Positions 43,520 to 56,796 of a stretch of 64,000 nt of DNA are shown here, piece by piece. The stretch covers positions 865,001 through 929,000 of the forward strand of contig WPIO01000020.1 of the NCBI GenBank assembly GCA_009760855.2, read 5' to 3'. The notes below the pieces were generated by a model. It worked only from the letters and a program-made list of their open reading frames with translations. It was not told the DNA's origin and did not search any database. How positions within the stretch are numbered: the first letter of the stretch is position 1; every line of letters begins with the position of its first letter. The position numbers and the translations under genes are program-made. Source of the DNA: Cristatella mucedo (taxonomy: Eukaryota; Bryozoa; Phylactolaemata; Cristatellidae).

Positions 43520-44420
43520 CAGCTTTTTTCAAAGGTGCGGGGACAAGACCTGAGCTAACGACGTATTTATCATGTTAGTAGTGCGTGGCAACAGCATATC
43601 TACGCATCGACGAAGCAGGAAGGTGGGAATAGGGTGTGCAGAGCTACTAGTCATCTTTGACTGAGAGATGAATTTCAGGATGAGGTCACTCGTGTCCTCC
43701 TTGAATATAGATATTGAGGTGCTGCACGGAAGTGAGGGCGGGGAGTCCTGTGGGGTTGTTATTGTGGGACATGAGTCCATGAGGGATGCAGCTGCCTTAG
43801 GGATGGGCTCTCTGGTCTTGTCTATCTAGCTTGGTGATAGATAGACAAGATCTTGGAAAATAGCTAGAGAAGTGATCAGCTAGATTGCTACAATGATCAC
43901 TGGGTAAGGAGCTCACCTGGAAGTGGTTGAGATGGTTGATCGTAGATATCAGTATTTTCGGATTGCGCAGCTTTGATTCAAAAATATTTTCATAGAAGCT
44001 GGACTTGGCCTTAGCTAAAATGGATTGGTATGACCTCCAGTAGTCCTCGTGCGCCTGTCGATGGACAGTCAGTCCTGATCTTGTGTATGCTTTCTCAACC
44101 TTTCGTTAGTAGACCTAGCTATTATAATGTCTGCGGTAAACCATTGGCCAACTGGACGAGGGCATGCAGTGTGCTTATTCAGAGATGCAAACTCGTCAAG
44201 AATATTAGCTAGTGTTGAATTGCAACATTCTACAAAGGAGGACACGACGGAAAGGAGACGGAGCAGCAGAGGCGAATGAGATATTTGTGTGCGGACAGCA
44301 TCGGTGTCAAGGGTCTCGAGGACTCGTGATTCACAGGGTGCGAGTGAAGTCGACATACGTGAATTCAGGAATAGAACCAAAGCACGGGCAGAATTTTGCG
44401 TCATCTGAATGAAAGCTTAA
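43520..44420 (-). pseudogene. LINE family A endonuclease-polymerase linker
   Basis: Minus-strand VECCNSTLANILDEFASLNK, HTACPRPVGQWFTADI and ARSTNERLRKHTQDQD match the same linker at 10774-10986. It starts about 120 bp after the gene 2 stop codon. Confidence 0.75.
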
Positions 44421-45149
44421 GGCCCATGTTGGGCTAAGCGGTTTTATCTGCAGAGAGGAAGAGTATACATAGCGAAAATATTTTAGCTAGAGCAGACTCC
44501 TGAGCGATCCCTGTACTTTAAGGCTCAGCTCATGTGATCTTTGTCTTTTATCTTCTCTCTAAAGACGCCCACTGAAAAACTGCAGTGCAGCTCCCAAGGC
44601 GAGATTATTGGCGCCCAAGAATGACTTGGTAATCAACGGTTCCCGATGGCTGCGGCGAGGAGATCTCACAGAACAAGCGGGGAGGCGGCTGCTTAAGTCA
44701 GCATTGCCGAGCAGCGTCGCCACTGTGCACTCGCAGCACCCGTTGACTGGTCAAATTACACGCTCTAAAGCCTAACTGGAACTCGCTGTCTAGGTTTGAC
44801 GCCTTTATATAGCAGTGCACCTGGTGCACCACTATGCACTCCACTGCATTTGGCGGGAGCTATAGCCCGTAAGCGGAAGCGGAAGCTGCTGAAGCGCTCC
44901 TGTCTACATCTTTACGAACGGCGTAGCGACGTAGCCTCTTTGAAGCGTGCAGGAACGACATCGAATGCTGAGGATATATTAATTTAATTAGTCTTGAAGA
45001 GCAGCAGAAAATAAGTCTGTGCATCTCGGAAGGAGAATTGTAGGCACGGGGTCTTAGAGGGCTACTGGTCTCCTAGAGTGTGGGCTACAAACTTGTAGGT
45101 GAGATAAAGCTGAAAGTGAGCACTGAGGCTGAAGACGCCAGTGCCAAAA
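44421..45149. other. No recognised gene
   Basis: No motif seen. Confidence 0.4.
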
Positions 45150-45300
45150 AATAATCCTTTCATACAGCGCCCTAAGAGAACTTGATCTCTAGTCTGGCGC
45201 TTCACATATACCAAGGCATTTGAGCCCAAGATTTTGGTACCTTTGGATTGACTATCCAATAGTATCTACCTACTGACTAGAACGCCGCCTTGAGGATTGC
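45150..45300 (-). mobile_element. SINE-1 copy, degraded
   Basis: Inverted tail CAGCGCCCTAAGAGAACTTG and CTGGCGCTTCACATATACC followed by a decayed head with TTTGAGCCCAAGATTTTGG. Confidence 0.6.
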
Positions 45301-46439
45301 TAGGTAAGGTGCTTTCCTGCGATGGATTGACGAGAAGGACGATGGTTGAAGCAAGCACTTTTTTAATTATGCACTTGATTCCACACTGTTTGTCTGACAG
45401 CAGTTAGAGCTGGCTTTATTTATCACGGATCGCTAGTACAGGTGCAATAATCCTAGAATGCCAGTCGATAGACAGTCGGGCATGGTCGTTTGAGGTTTAT
45501 CTCAAACACGAGCAGCCGCTTGATGTTGGCTCGGCAGCGTGAAGATGAGCCTCTAGAGCCGCTCCCTTCTCGAAGGCAGGTAAGCAGCCTCTGCGTACGC
45601 TGTAGAAAAAGCAGTCGAAAGCAGCCTCCTCGATGTCCGGTAGCCAGCCGAGATGGGATCACTAGGCTTTCAGCGGTGTGACCTAATGGAAGCACTCTCA
45701 GCGGCGGCATGCCTGAACTGGCCGCTTCCGGATCGTCTTCCAGTGTGTGCGGGCTTTCATCCCAAATTTATTTATAAAATATAAAAAATTTAATTTTATA
45801 AATCAAATAATTGTATATGTAATTACATTTATAATTTATTACAAATGTAATTTAATGTAATATATAAATGTAACGTAATTTATTATTATATAATTTATAA
45901 ATGTATTATAATGTCATATTACATTCTATAATGAGCTACGATGTGTGCAAACCAAGAGCAGTGGATTCCACACGTCGACGTTTGCTCCATTTTTCGGCTA
46001 CTTCGCTATTTCGATAGATCCACGGTTATTCTTGTCGTTAACTCGCTAAAGCACGCCCTTCCGCGAGATTCGAATGAGCTAGAGCTTCGGATGCTGTCTG
46101 GCGTTGCCCTTGAGTAACCCTCATATACCCAGACCCTCACGGTGTGATTACTAAGAATATAGCGGAGAATTTCCAAAGGAGTTAATCGAGGAGGCAAGGA
46201 AAGAAATCACCAAAAGATAAGGAGGCAGAAAACACCACGGTGTGCTCTCTTGCCACATGGTAGGAAAGTAGTGGCAGCGAGTACAATGGAAAACCGGAAG
46301 TAGATTTGAGAAACAAGATCGTTGACAAGACAGTGCGAGAATAGTTTTGTGGCTTTTCCAATCTGAATTAAAGAACGACTACAGCTTTCGCTCTACATAT
46401 AATTTGGTCTAATTTGTCTTAATTTGGTCTGATTTGGTC
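45301..46439. other. No recognised gene; AT-rich core
   Basis: An almost pure A/T stretch occupies about 45770-45930; otherwise no motif. Confidence 0.45.
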
Positions 46440-47090
46440 TAATTTGTGACATCCCGTCTTTGTTTCTGTAACTCACTGCTTGCTGGCCTACCGGCCTGTG
46501 CAATCAGGTGCATACAGCTGGTGCAAAACTCTGCAGCTAGGCTTGTCTGTCGTGAGCGTCACAGTTGCCACATCGCGCCACTTCTCGGCGACCTGCACTG
46601 GCTCTCAGTCAAGCAACTCATCGACTTAAAGGTTCTGTCACTCACTTTTAGGTCCCTTCATTCTTTGGCTCCAGCCTCCCTATTAGATCTACTGCCCCAT
46701 CAGGCTAAGCATCGTACCACTCGCTGTTCGGAATCTAATCGTCTATCAATACCTCGTACGAACCTCAAATCCTTTAGAGACCATGCCTTTAGTTCGTATG
46801 CTCCCAAAGCCTGGAACTTACTTCCGATTTGCGTCATGACACCCCTGACTTGACCACATTTAACGAAAAAACGCATCCATTTATAACACAACTTAGCGGG
46901 TCCGTGCGATTCGTCTTTTTGCGTGCTGACACTATGCGTGCTGCCACAAACCACATTTGCATGCTGACCTGTGCATGTCACCACTAAACATGTTATGCTT
47001 GTTGTCATTAAGCGTGCTATCACTAGTAAGAGATTGAGTTCTCTAAGAGCGCTATATTAAATGCATTATTATTAATATTATTGTCCAATC
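46440..47090 (+). pseudogene. LINE family A reverse transcriptase 3' half, well preserved
   Basis: One open frame carries SLLAGLPACAIRCIQLVQNS, AARLVCRERHSCHIAPLLGD, LHWLSVKQLIDLKVLSLTFR and LIPRTNLKSFRDHAFSSYAP-type blocks, then the spacer and tail with ATTATT at 47066-47080. A short TAATTTGGTCT repeat precedes it (46400-46446). Confidence 0.85.
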
Positions 47091-48229
47091 AAGATACAAC
47101 TACGGCAAATGTGTTATGATTAAGTTAGCCAGGGTGAACATGTGACAGGGGGAATTCCCGATTGCTTAGCTGCATAGCTAAATTTAGCAGAGTGGCAAAT
47201 GGGGAGCTTTTACTGAGCTGATTTTGTCGCTTTACTTAATTTAGCAATGCAGCTGCGCGATCGAGAATTCCATAATACCATGGACACACTACAACTTGCC
47301 GACATCTTTAGGATCGCTAGTCTTTTGCTGCATCAGTTGCACACTAGGGACTCCAAGGAAGACCATTTAGACGCGGCGGAAAACGAGAAGTGAGAGAACA
47401 GACGGGCATGGGCCCAAATAGGCCCTCGTAATGCCGTCGGCGCGGATATATTTGAAGCGTAGCTGACTCGATAGTCTCGTCTATGTGGCGGTGGCCATTT
47501 TCGCCTTATTTTTCGTAGGTTATTGGGAAGCGGCCACCGCGTCACGCTCTCCATCGACCTGTGTAGTGAATGGGGAGCACTTTGCTAGGGCGGCTACCGA
47601 CACAGTAGTATAATAGAATCTCGTCAACTCACTTTTTCTATGTGCTTTGCTTACTTGTTTATGGTTGATTGATTGTTACTAAAGGCATTGGGGTTCTACC
47701 AACCGGCCATGAGTCTTTTGCGTGCTTTCGTACGCTTGTCTTAGCAAGTTGATTTTTCACTTTGGCTCGCTTACCTATTTAGGATATTTTTCTTTTCATC
47801 ATCTATTTGCTGCAGCTGCTCTTATTGAAAGTTGTCAAGCGACAGAATAGAGATTATTTTCCGCTTAATGACCAAGTCTATGTGAAAATCAATCGCAGAG
47901 CAATGCTTTTGTATCATCAAAAGCAGATATTGGCAATGAGTCAAAAGTTCGACCAGTTGAAGACAAGCTGAAGATCAGTAAAATGTAGTTTATTCTTCTT
48001 GGTCATTTTTCCTATAACCACGTGCTTATTTCTATAAACAAATTGGCTTGTGAATCTATATATAAGTCGATAACAAACTTATTTTTGCACATCCCAATGC
48101 TGAATTTACTTAAACTGAATGCAATCTTCCTTCTGTCCCCCTTTGTGTACCTATACTACCAGGCTTTAACCAAAATAATACTAACAGCAAGCCGTTTATG
48201 TACAGATTCTTAAGAGACTTATACTTTTT
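47091..48229. other. No recognised gene
   Basis: No motif seen. Confidence 0.4.
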
Positions 48230-48725
48230 TTGCACTCTGCATTTTGCCTCTTGCCGATGTGATAGCCATGTACAATCTAGGCTTTCAGGTTTACACAGAC
48301 GGTATGCGCGACAGCTATCGTGCTTTGAAGCTTTTTCAGCCGTCCAGCAATTCCAGCTCTTATCACTTCTGCCGCATTTACTGCAGACATTCGCGCTTGG
48401 AGACAACTAACTCTCTTAAATTGAATAACAACATAACCAGCTCATTAGTTGTGCGAAAACCTAGCTTAATTCAGAAGTTTAAAAAATCCAGCCATTTAAA
48501 TTAGAAAGCTGAGCCAGCGTATCACTTGCAGGCTCCGCGAACGGATTCTGGATGTCATGTTCCAAATTGACCTTTTACTAGACGACCGCATCAGCTCCAG
48601 CCGGTAGTTTGTTTTTTCAAGCATAATACCACTCACCATTTGATCGTGTTTCCTCTGCAACAAATGTAAAGCGCCTAGAAAGAGATTGAGGTCTCTGAAA
48701 GAGGGCGCTTTATCAAGTGTTCTAC
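48230..48725 (+). pseudogene. LINE family A, internally deleted
   Basis: PLADVIAMYNLGFQVYTDGM keeps the block before YADD, but the catalytic site itself is replaced. After about 48640 it jumps to the family tail. Confidence 0.7.
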
Positions 48726-48729
48726 TATT

Positions 48730-49450
48730 ATTACTATTAGTCCGAGACTTTCGGTGCTTACCGCAGGCTTGATCGCCGAATTCTGTTGCAGCATCGATCA
48801 TCGAAAGATGTCGTCTTGGTAGCAGAGCGGCGAGAGAGGCGGGAGGCGCTGGAGGATGCGAGAGAGACGGGAGGCGCTGGAGGATGCGAGAGAGGCGGGA
48901 GGCGCTGGAGGATGCGAGAGAGACGGGAGGCGCTGGAGGATGCGAGAGGCGACTGGAAAAGCGATGAGCTCGGAGGTCGGTGAAGCGAGCGGTGCGACTT
49001 GTAAGTCAGACTGGAACTAATCGAATTCGATTCAACTCTAGACAGGGAGCCAGTAAAGAAAAGAAAGAAGTAGATCGATGTCGAATCCACGCAGCTGGCA
49101 ATGAGCCAGGCGAGCTGGCTTGCCCTTTGCAGCCGCCGCAGACGATCAAGGGTACAGGCCAGGAGTCCTGTTTTGAAGGAATTGCAGTAGTCAAGAGGCG
49201 ATATCACAGACGCGTGAAATAGTACGGTTGTCGTACTTTTACCTAAGCAGACACCGATTTTGGCCATATTTCTCAGCCGAAACTATTACAACTAGTCAAT
49301 TTGTTCATTCAATGACAAGTTCTGGATTAGCACGCAGAGATTATGGGCAGACGTTGCTGGTGTGAGATTGGATGAGCCAATCTAGTAGATGAGGTCTTCC
49401 AACCTGAGTCTTGCTCATAAATAAAAGATTGATTTCGTCGTCGTTAAGCA
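48730..49450 (-). pseudogene. LINE family A reverse transcriptase, interrupted by a minisatellite
   Basis: Minus-strand LFHASVISPLDYCNSFKTGL, LACTLDRLRRLQRASQLAWL; the 28-bp repeat and unrelated sequence occupy 48827-48950. Confidence 0.65.
48827..48950 (+). repeat. 28-bp minisatellite, about four copies
   Basis: GGGAGGCGCTGGAGGATGCG with GAGAGRC between units; alternate units carry GAGAGGC and GAGAGAC. Confidence 0.93.
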
Positions 49451-49568
49451 TTGTGAACTTAGTTGGCATGCAAGCGTAAGCGTCGAATCGAGAGAGTCTG
49501 ATGTGGAACGATTGGAGCCCGTCGGATGTGAAGCAATTGGAGCATGTTGGATGTGGAGCAAGGCTTAA

Positions 49569-49850
49569 AGGGTCGAAGGATTGGGGCAGGGCAGGATTAG
49601 AAGGGCCGAAGGATTAGGGCAGGGCAGGATTAGAAGGGTCGAAGGATTAGGGCAGGGCAGGATTAGAAGGGTCGAAGGATTAGGGCAGGGCAGGATTAGA
49701 AGGGTCGAAGGATTAGGGCAGGGCAGGATTAGAAGGACCGAAGGATTAGGGCAGGGCAGGATTAGAAGGGTCGAAGGATTAGGGCCGGGCAGGATTAGAA
49801 GGACCGAAGGATTAGGGCAGGGCAGGATTAGAAGGGTCGAAGGATAGGCA
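49569..49850 (+). repeat. 33-bp minisatellite, about eight copies
   Basis: The unit holds ATTAGGGCAGGGCAGGATTA then GAAGGGTCGAAGG. Because 33 is a multiple of three, it leaves open frames on both strands (GQGRIRRVEGL plus, PSTLLILPCPN minus). Units with GGACCGAAGG and one with GGGCCGGGC alternate in a pattern. Confidence 0.96.
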
Positions 49851-51424
<1,574 letters not shown>

Positions 51425-53483
51425 AGTAAGTGCACCGGACCTTTCTTGCCCTGACGCCACACACGCTGTCTTTTGGTTTTTTTTGCAGCGACAGAACGGA
51501 GGACCGCTGAGCAAAGACCTATAATGCGGCCCTTATAACACGCATCGGTGCACGGGTTTCGTCGATAGAGTAACAGTCTGGCAGTCGTGCTGCAGAGCCG
51601 CCACATGCAGTTCTTGAGTCACGTCCGCCAGCAGCTCAGACCGAACAAACGAAGCGACCTGGAGTTCTCGGGTTGACCTTGACCCTCTGGGCCGAGACCC
51701 GACGCACCGAACTCTGAGCGAGCGAATCCCGGGCCAAAAAGAACGCTTGCTGCTGGTCCGCACTGCCATTGTCAGCTCACGTGGCTCAAGTCAAGTCTTT
51801 CTTTCCTCTTGCCCCGAAAAGAGAAGCGCTGGACTTGCGGCAAAAAGGGGGACGAGCACAGTACGACAGCAGCGATCGAAAGGCACCGGTCGGCTTTTGG
51901 TCGTCCCAACAGCGACAACGCGGCCGGAATGTGCGCTGTAGCTGCTGCTGCGTACTAACTCAACGCTCCTTGTCAATGGTCCCTGCCTGTGTCGACGTCG
52001 CCGCGAATTTCAATCGTGCACTCACCGTGCGACCAGCTCTGCTCAAGCAATGAACTATTGCTCGCGAATATGGATCGAGTACCGAGCGAGGCGAGCCATC
52101 CCGACCGCGGACTTGGCTCGGACGTCAAGTATCAGCACTCTCTACTCCGGCATTGCCATGGCCGCGTAACCTTCACTAGTTAAGGTAGTGGGCAACATGG
52201 ACGGGTCGCCTGTACAGACCTGACGCTCTTAACGCGACCAAAGGTTTTGGCCCGAGCGCCCGCTGCTCCGAAAGCAGCATAAAAAACATAAACAAAGCCC
52301 TCAAGAAACCACAAAGAATCGCCAGTACATTGAAGCCGTTTGTGCTGCAGGCGCCTTCGGGCTGTCGCTTGAAGCTTATTGCAGCTAGGGCTCATCGCAA
52401 TGACTCGCTGGTCAGCAGATCGTCTCCAACAGATCGAGCCTGCGTCGCTTGGGTTCTCGCTTTATCTATGGGCCACATCAGCAGTCATACAAAAAGACGG
52501 GTACACAAAGATCGAATTGCTTTTAAGCCTGCTTAGAGCGACAATGTCGTAAGTCGCCCCCAGTTCAAGGTCAGTGGTCGAGCTGGAGCGTCGTAATCAC
52601 TAAGCATTGCGACACGCTGTCAGATCACTGTCAGATATAGTTGGACGCGGCAAGCGGGGTGTGCTATCGCAGATGGCAAGCGGCCGGCGTACAACACGTC
52701 GCTTGGCTTCAGGCCGCCACGCGAAAGCCCGAAAAAAGTCCACTCTCGGGCGCAGCTATTGATTGCATATGAAGCAAGCGCTGTTACAGAGGCCGCCGGG
52801 CGTATGTTGAAGCAGCAGCGCTTCCCTGCTTTAAAGCACCCCGCGGGCACGCTTATATCTATGAACTTGTAATCATGCTCAGCTAACAGAAACTCCGTGT
52901 GGTGTTGCTGCGAAAGCTTGAAGGAGGAAACAATTGAGAAAGCAGAAAAGGTGAGGCAGAGAGAAAAAGAGATTTTCGGACACACTGAACGATGCATGCT
53001 GTGTAAGAAATCTGAGTGTACGATGCAGCGACGCAGGTTTGCGAAGAGGCGAACATCGAGGAAAAAGTTGGTGCAGATATAAAGAGGAGCTTTACTTAGG
53101 AAGGTCATGGCCAGGATTTCGGAAAGGCACGGTTAAGCCTCGACTTTGAGGGACATTGCACAAAGACTAGACCTTCTCTTTGCAATCGGCTGGGAAAGCT
53201 ATCCGGACCCTAAACATTTTTTTATTAGAAAATAACTTTTGTCGTTTAAACTCCTCAACTTAGCGACTAGTCGTCCCCATTTTTGGAGAGCGGCTGGCGC
53301 CATACTGAAGGTTGGCCAATCGGAAGCTTCTTTCGACACTCCGAAAAGAAGCGGAAAAGAACCTTATTTTGGATGACCATTGGAGAGCGCTGCTTTTCAG
53401 GCTTCCTTAAACCGGTCTAAAAAGAATTCTCCGTTTAGATATTATAGAAAACAGTTATCCTCATATTACTAAAAAATTAAAGC
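51425..53483. other. No recognised gene
   Basis: Frames include a stop-free run at about 52592-52872 (plus) and a 162-codon minus frame over the same place. Neither shows a domain I recognise. Confidence 0.35.
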
Positions 53484-53545
53484 CCTGCGCTTCACATATG
53501 CCGCAGGGCTCGAGCCCTTGACTTCGGTAATAAAGGTGAGTACTA
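53484..53545 (-). mobile_element. SINE-1 fragment
   Basis: CTGCGCTTCACATATGCCGC and GGGCTCGAGCCCTTGACTTC, the inverted centre of SINE-1. Confidence 0.6.
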
Positions 53546-53824
53546 TGAAATTCTTAGCGATTGCTTCACCGGAAGATCGCTCCAGGGGACAGGTTTGGAA
53601 CTTTCAGCAGCTGTTATGTTACTGTGTCTCCGGCTGCAGCAGGCACAAACAGCACAGCTTACAAGGGGCACCCTGTGAAATGTCTTTGTAGCTTCCTCTC
53701 CGGGTGGGCGGCCACCTCTCTCTCTCCCGAGAGACCGTAAGGCTTATCGTCGAAGGAGCACCGTACAGCGTGGCAGGCCTCGCTAGCCTCTCCTTTGCAA
53801 AGAGAATCCTGTAGCTTTCTTTGT

Positions 53825-53890
53825 AGCAAACGTAAAGTGCCCAGAAAGAGATCGAGTTCTCTGTGGGCATAATATCAAATCTATTATTAT
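53825..53890 (+). mobile_element. LINE family A tail fragment
   Basis: AACGTAAAGTGCCCAGAAAG and TCTCTGTGGGCATAATATC, then ATTATTATC. Confidence 0.65.
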
Positions 53891-53929
53891 CATTAACGGC
53901 TGTAATTTTGGTCGGGGGTAACTCAGCCG

Positions 53930-54300
53930 CCCTCCGGCGGTAGCTTTTCATGACCTATGTCCCAAGGTTATGGGTTCGAATCCTGCAGTAGGCAACATCG
54001 ACGACCAGCGCCCTCCCCTCGATGAAAAAGCCCGTAATCGTAGCGTAGAGAAGCCTACTGGGTAGCGACGGAGGGTCACGGCCGTCGCTCTGCAGCGGCC
54101 GCGACATGCCGCTCACGCAACTCGCGTACGGCTCAGCGGCCTACATAGACAGCGCACCTCAGCTCCGCTGCTGAGGCGCCACCTGACTGCCTCTGGCACG
54201 GCTTCTGCATTGTTGCTGCCTTGGCTATAGACTGTCGCTCAATCTTCTTCCAGCCGTCATAATTCAAAGACCAAGAACGATGAATATAAGTCGCATTCTA
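53930..54300 (+). mobile_element. SINE-3-like repeat copy
   Basis: A tRNA-like B box, GGTTATGGGTTCGAATCCTG, heads the body, which then shares ordered words with 28535-28805 to an end CATAATTCAAAGACCAAG. Confidence 0.55.
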
Positions 54301-54304
54301 GCTG

Positions 54305-54825
54305 ACTTAATAATAATAATAATGCACTCGATAAAGCGCCCTCAGAGAACTCAATCTCTTTCTAGGTGCTTTACATTTGCTGCAAAGGAAGCACAATCTA
54401 ATGGTGAATTATATCGTGCTTGATAAACAACATGAATAACATGGTTATGGGTGGCATGCACAGGGTCAGTATGCAAATGTGGTTAATAGCAGCAGGCACA
54501 GTGTCAGCACGCGTAAACATATGAAGGACGAATCACAGGGACCCATTAAATGCTGTCCTAAATAGGTGTATTTTAAGTTCTTCTTAAATGTGGTCAAGTC
54601 AGGGGATGTTCTGACGCAAGTCGGGAGAGAGTTCCAGGCTTTGGAAGCATATGAGCTAAAGGCACGGTCTCCAAAGAATTTGAGGTTTGTACGAGGTATT
54701 GGTAAACTTTTGGATTCCGAAAAGCGGGTGGTACGATGCTTGGCCTGGTGCGGGAGTAGATCTGAGAGATAGGCTGGAGCCAAAGAATGAAGTGACCTAA
54801 AAGTGAACGACAAAGCGACATGCAT
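54305..54825 (-). pseudogene. LINE family A 3' half (left arm of inverted pair)
   Basis: (AAT)n at 54308, inverted tail, spacer, then minus-strand LAPAYLSDLLPHQAKHRTTR and SYASKAWNSLPTCVRTSPDL. Confidence 0.85.
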
Positions 54826-55418
54826 CCCGTCTCGACTTCTGCAACTCACTGCATACTGGCCTACCGGCATGTGCAATCAGGCGATTGCCGTTGGTGCAAA
54901 ACTCTGCAGCTAGGCTTGTCTGTCGTGAGCGTCGCAGTTGCCACATTACTCCACTTCTCGCCGACCTGCACTGGCTACCAGTCAAGCAACGGATTGACTT
55001 CAAGGTTTTGTCGCTCACTTTTAGGTCACTTCATTCTTTGGCTCCAGCCTATCTCCCAGATCTACTCCCCCACCAGGCCAAGCATCGTACCACCCGCTTT
55101 TCGGAATCCAACAGTTTACCAATACCTCGTACAAACCTCAAATCCTTTGGAGACCGTGCATTTAGTTCGTATACTCCCAAAGCCTGGAACTCCCTCCCGA
55201 TTTGCATCAGAACATCACTTGACTTGACCACATTTAAAAAGAACTTAAACACATCTATTTAGGACAGCATTTAGTGGGTCCGTGTGATTCGTCCTTCATG
55301 TGCTTATGTGTGCTGACACTGTGCGTGCTGCCACTAACCACACTTGCATGCTGACCCTGTGCATGTCACCCCTAGATATGCTATTCATGTTGTTTATCAA
55401 GCATGATATTACTCACCA
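54826..55418 (+). pseudogene. LINE family A 3' half (right arm, split by LTR element)
   Basis: VQNSAARLVCRERRSCHITP, LLADLHWLPVKQRIDFKVLS and SYTPKAWNSLPICIRTSLDL. The tail continues at 57095 after the LTR element. Confidence 0.87.
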
Positions 55419-55709
55419 TGTGGTTTTTGTGTATGTAGACCGCAGTCGGTGACAGCACCTAAATGTTGTTATCAGCCAGTACTACGCTGGGTGGCCCTCC
55501 CGGCCACCGGTTAGGCAATCGGAGCGCAGCTAGGCGTTGGCAACGGCGCCAACGAATGAGAGCGCAGCGTTCCGGTACCGCAGAGGACAGAAGCGTGCGA
55601 CGTCTGCGGCGGGCAGTAGTGCTTCCGCCGGCTGTGAGTGTGGAGGAAATAAACTGGTGGTGTTCCTCGTTGGCTAGCGTGCTGTGCCGCTCGCGACGAC
55701 AAGTTAGAC
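55419..55709 (+). repeat. 5' LTR
   Basis: TGTGGTTTTTGTGTATGTAG start, AATAAA poly(A) signal at about 55648, end TTAGACTACA. It differs from the 3' LTR at only a handful of bases. Confidence 0.88.
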
Positions 55710-55733
55710 TACAAGCTATTTCCGGCGGCGGCG

Positions 55734-56558
55734 ATGACAGCAATGTTGCTTGAGCATTTTCAAGTCGGTGATGACTTCGCAACTTGGCTGCTTGACTCGG
55801 AGCGGCGGCTCGAGCTGTACGGTGTCAATCCGACAATCTGGCACAAATATCTGCCTCTCTTCCTGGAAGGAAGCGCCTTCTATGTGTATTCTTACATGCC
55901 GAAGGCAATCAAGGATGACTACCGTCTGCTTCGCGAGGCTCTGGTAATAGCGCTGGCTAGCCCTGTAGGTAAAGCGCGACTGCTGAGCGCTGAGTTTGCA
56001 AATGCTCGTCGGAGAGAGGGCGGCGACAAAAGGGACCAGAAGCAATATCAGCAATCGCCGACGGTGTGCCGGGCGACAACGGTTTACCAGGATGCCACCC
56101 TATGGAACGCGGTGACAGCGATCCAGGCTGTGACGGTTTGCCAGGCGCACGCGGTGTGCAACGAGGCAACGGCCTGCAAGGTAGCGGAAGCCGTGGAGGT
56201 GACTCTGGCATGCGACGAACCGGTGGGTTACGACTCGGAGCAAGTGGGAGATGCGGAGCAGGTCGGAGGCTCATCGGCGACGCAAGTGGGCTGTGACGCA
56301 GAACTGTTAGGAGACGAGGCGCAGATCGGATATGCGGTGCAGGTCGGAAACGCGGCGGCGCCTGAAGACGCGGTGGTGGCTTGCGAAGTGGTGGTGGTGT
56401 GGGATGCACCATTGAGCTTCGAGGCTGTGCCGCCCGACGAGGCGCCAGCGGCGGAAAAATATGTGGCCCCACGACGCACGAACGCAGCTGTCAAATGCAG
56501 CCGGCTTGTTTCCACGGGCCGTGCGGTCGCCTGCCTCCTCCGAGCAGTCGTTACTTAG
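55734..56558 (+). CDS. Gag-like frame of the LTR element
   Basis: 274 codons from ATG at 55734, 25 bases after the 5' LTR. Residues 1-100 fit a Ty3/gypsy-type capsid: DDFATWLLDSERRLELYGV, then WHKYLPLFLEGSAFYVYSYM and DDYRLLREALVIAL. From about residue 110 the translation becomes a Val/Ala/Cys-rich, irregularly repetitive sequence with no zinc knuckle, suggesting a frameshift or a rearranged segment. Capsid identity is inferred from the pattern only. Confidence 0.6.
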   Translation: MTAMLLEHFQVGDDFATWLLDSERRLELYGVNPTIWHKYLPLFLEGSAFYVYSYMPKAIKDDYRLLREALVIALASPVGKARLLSAEFANARRREGGDKRDQKQYQQSPTVCRATTVYQDATLWNAVTAIQAVTVCQAHAVCNEATACKVAEAVEVTLACDEPVGYDSEQVGDAEQVGGSSATQVGCDAELLGDEAQIGYAVQVGNAAAPEDAVVACEVVVVWDAPLSFEAVPPDEAPAAEKYVAPRRTNAAVKCSRLVSTGRAVACLLRAVVT

Positions 56559-56619
56559 CCTCATAATTAAGGGAGCGGACATCAGAACAGTACCGATTGC
56601 TAACGAACTCCATGACGAA

Positions 56620-56736
56620 CACTGCGATGCCGGCCCTGGTGATACGGCCAGAGCCGACGAGCCCGGCAGACAGCTACGGCCAAGATATGGCCTGAGACCA
56701 CCGGTACGCTATGAGGACTACGTGCTTACTGTTTAG
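56620..56736 (+). pseudogene. Pol C-terminal remnant
   Basis: A different frame from gag ends RQLRPRYGLRPPVRYEDYVL and stops at 56736. A basic stretch with PPVRYEDYV is typical of the last residues of Ty3/gypsy polyproteins. A purine-rich AAAAAGTGGAGAATG follows at 56752, about 30 bp short of the 3' LTR. Confidence 0.55.
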
Positions 56737-56796
56737 CCTTCTTGCTGCCAAAAAGTGGAGAATGCGCCGTAGATTGACCTCCAGATCAGGCGGGCA

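Noticed and set aside
49569-49850. CRISPR-like array
   Set aside because: Units are contiguous 33-bp repeats with no unique spacers; it is a eukaryotic minisatellite.
52592-52872. Stop-free plus-strand run of about 90 codons
   Set aside because: No start codon near its head, no splice-linked neighbours and no domain recognised; length is compatible with chance.
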